From HGM05232 sp044433325 (GTDB lineage: Bacteria; Bacteroidota; Bacteroidia; Bacteroidales; Muribaculaceae): a stretch of 6,162 nucleotides of DNA. Position numbers and translations under genes: made by a program. The stretch is from assembly GCA_044433325.1 (NCBI GenBank), contig JAWXTT010000130.1, positions 1-6,162 of the forward strand, written 5' to 3'. The notes beneath the pieces were generated by a model. The model had not been told where the DNA came from and made no database searches. It saw nothing but the letters and a program-made list of their open reading frames with translations. Each line of letters starts with the position of its first letter. The first letter of the stretch is position 1. Shown here one piece after another: positions 4,663 through 6,162 of the stretch.

Positions 4663-6162
4663 ATGAATAATCGTTTTGAGATGGTAGCGAAAACTTTTCA
4701 AGGACTTGAAACTGTTTTAGCTAAAGAATTGGAAGCCTTAGGTGCGGAGGATATTGAAATAGGACGTCGTATGGTAGCCTTTACTGGTGGTAAAGAGCTA
4801 ATGTATCGTGCTAACTTCTGTTGTCGTACTGCCCTACGCATATTAAAACCTATCTATAAGTTCAAAGCTACAGATGCTGAGGCTCTATACGATGTAGTTA
4901 AGGGTTTTGATTGGGAGAGGGTCTTCACTAGCGAACAAACATTCTCGATAGACTCAACGGTTTATAGTGATGAGTTCCGCCACTCAAAATTTGTTACTTA
5001 TAAGGTGAAAGATGCAATCGTTGACTATTTCAATGAGAAATATGGCAAACGTCCATCAGTACGCATTAGTAATGCTGATATTATGCTTAATATACATATA
5101 GCTGGTGATCAAGTAACTATCTCACAAGATAGCTCGGGCGAACCGCTACATAAACGTGGTTACCGCGTAGCTCAGACGGAAGCTCCTATTAATGAGGTCC
5201 TAGCCGCTGGACTAATAATGATGACTGGTTGGAAGGGTGATAGTAACCTGATTGACCCTATGTGTGGATCAGGTACATTCTTGATTGAGGCGGCACTAAT
5301 TGGTGCTAATATTAATCCTGGAGTGTTCCGCTCTAGCTTTGCTTTTGAACGTTGGAGTGACTTTGATAGAGAACTGTTTGACTCGATATATAATGATGAG
5401 AGTGCTGAGAGTGATTTCCAATTTAAAATTTATGGCTCAGATATCTCACCTAAAGCTATTGATATAGCAACTAAAAATATTAAACAAGCAGGGGTTAGTA
5501 AATATATTGATCTATCAATCCGCCCAATCCAAAGCTATGAGGAGGCTCCTGAAAATGCAATGCTAATAACTAACCCACCTTACGGTGAACGTATATCGGT
5601 TGAGGATATGGAGGCTCTGTATGAATCTATTGGTGATAGATTTAAGAAGATTTTCCGCGGCTATAATGCTTGGGTTATCGGTTATAAAAATGAATTGTTT
5701 GATAAGATTGGATTGAAACCATCGGTTAAATATCCTATCTTGAATGGTGCATTGGAGTGCGAATTACGTCAATATGTAATTTTTGATGGTAAATATAATG
5801 ATTTCCGTCGTGATGGTGGTAGCGTGAAAAATGATAAGTTTACACGTGATGGCAATAAGGTGGTTATGAAAAATGACTACGACAAGGCACGCCCATTCCG
5901 TGCATCTAGCGATGCTCCACGTGGCGGTGGTAGAGATAAATTCCGCTCATCTGATAGCCGTAAACCACGCAATCCACTTGAAGAGCGTTACCAAAAGAGT
6001 GAACCACGTAGATTCCGTGAAGATGGTGAGAGGGGTGAACGTAAGTTTGAACCTCGTGAAGAGAGGGGTTTTGAACGTAAGTTTGATAGAGGTTCAGATA
6101 GAGGAGAGCGCAAGTTTGAACCTCGTGAACCTCGTGAAGGTGGCGAACGTCGTGTACGCGAA
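4663..6162 (+). CDS. THUMP-domain RlmL-type rRNA N2-guanine methyltransferase with Arg-rich tail (runs off right edge)
   Basis: Five hundred codons are open from the ATG at 4663 to the window edge with no stop. Residues 1 to about 155 form the ferredoxin-like/THUMP RNA-binding part (start MVAKTFQGLETVLAKELEAL). The Rossmann methyltransferase follows: SAM-binding motif DPMCGSGTFLIEAA (198-211), acidic motif GSDIS (258-262), and catalytic NPPYGER (304-310). DPMCGSGTFLIE fits the UPF0020 family signature. Similarity is to the RlmL half of E. coli RlmKL, which makes m2G2445 in 23S rRNA; the RlmK half is absent. From about residue 378 the sequence is low-complexity, about a quarter Arg in 409-500, with G, E, D and F, and is probably disordered and RNA-binding. 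No promoter or terminator appears in the 22-bp gap after the acetyltransferase, so the two are likely co-transcribed. The exact target base is inferred from family. Confidence 0.92.
   Translation, partial: MNNRFEMVAKTFQGLETVLAKELEALGAEDIEIGRRMVAFTGGKELMYRANFCCRTALRILKPIYKFKATDAEALYDVVKGFDWERVFTSEQTFSIDSTVYSDEFRHSKFVTYKVKDAIVDYFNEKYGKRPSVRISNADIMLNIHIAGDQVTISQDSSGEPLHKRGYRVAQTEAPINEVLAAGLIMMTGWKGDSNLIDPMCGSGTFLIEAALIGANINPGVFRSSFAFERWSDFDRELFDSIYNDESAESDFQFKIYGSDISPKAIDIATKNIKQAGVSKYIDLSIRPIQSYEEAPENAMLITNPPYGERISVEDMEALYESIGDRFKKIFRGYNAWVIGYKNELFDKIGLKPSVKYPILNGALECELRQYVIFDGKYNDFRRDGGSVKNDKFTRDGNKVVMKNDYDKARPFRASSDAPRGGGRDKFRSSDSRKPRNPLEERYQKSEPRRFREDGERGERKFEPREERGFERKFDRGSDRGERKFEPREPREGGERRVRE
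6034..6129 (+). repeat. Imperfect repeats coding GERKFEPRE units in the methyltransferase tail
   Basis: The nonapeptide GERKFEPRE occurs at residues 458-466 (6034-6060) and 481-489 (6103-6129). A degenerate copy, GFERKFDRG, lies between them at 469-477 (6067-6093). The period is 11-12 codons. The two identical peptides use some different synonymous codons (for example GGT GAA CGT against GGA GAG CGC), so the copies have drifted at DNA level while the peptide stayed the same. The array may continue beyond the window. Confidence 0.7.

Noticed and set aside
1..6162. Undescribed defence, mobile or biosynthetic system
   Set aside because: All long frames match known housekeeping families. There are no transposase, integrase, CRISPR or toxin-antitoxin genes, and no composition shift suggesting transfer.

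Overview
The window is a stretch of low-GC Bacteroidota (probably Bacteroidales) chromosome carrying conserved housekeeping genes. Three things point to this phylum. The gene order DUF177/yceD, rpmF, fabH, era is a known Bacteroidota cluster. Three promoters of the Bacteroidota form TTG-N20-TAnnTTTG can be read directly. Translation starts lack strong Shine-Dalgarno sequences. Genus or species cannot be fixed from what is here.

Layout. Positions 1-3589 are all on the minus strand. From the upstream end they hold a two-transmembrane sensor histidine kinase (2396-3589), a DUF177/YceD family protein (1660-2232, TTG start), ribosomal protein L32 rpmF (1390-1575), beta-ketoacyl-ACP synthase III fabH (276-1262), and the first 54 codons of the GTPase era (1-162, running off the left edge). 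A promoter at 2255-2285 serves yceD-rpmF-fabH. A hairpin plus U-tract at 197-233 ends that unit. A separate promoter (185-216), whose -33 element sits in the terminator loop, drives era. Positions 3590-3722 form a divergent gap with a clear plus-strand promoter. It drives an EpsC-type serine acetyltransferase (3723-4640) and, 22 bp later, a THUMP-domain RlmL-type rRNA methyltransferase (4663 to beyond 6162) with a long arginine-rich, partly repeated C-terminal tail.

Functionally, the minus-strand cluster links ribosome biogenesis (YceD-like protein, L32, Era) to the start of fatty-acid synthesis (FabH). The plus-strand pair combines the first step of cysteine synthesis with 23S rRNA modification. 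The kinase has no response regulator beside it in the window.

I found no mobile element, CRISPR array, tRNA, rRNA, phage or defence gene, and nothing amounting to a new system. The items most worth a second look are non-coding: a possible pseudoknot or alternative-hairpin leader between rpmF and fabH, and the overlapping fabH terminator and era promoter. The repeated RG/RE tail on the methyltransferase also deserves attention.
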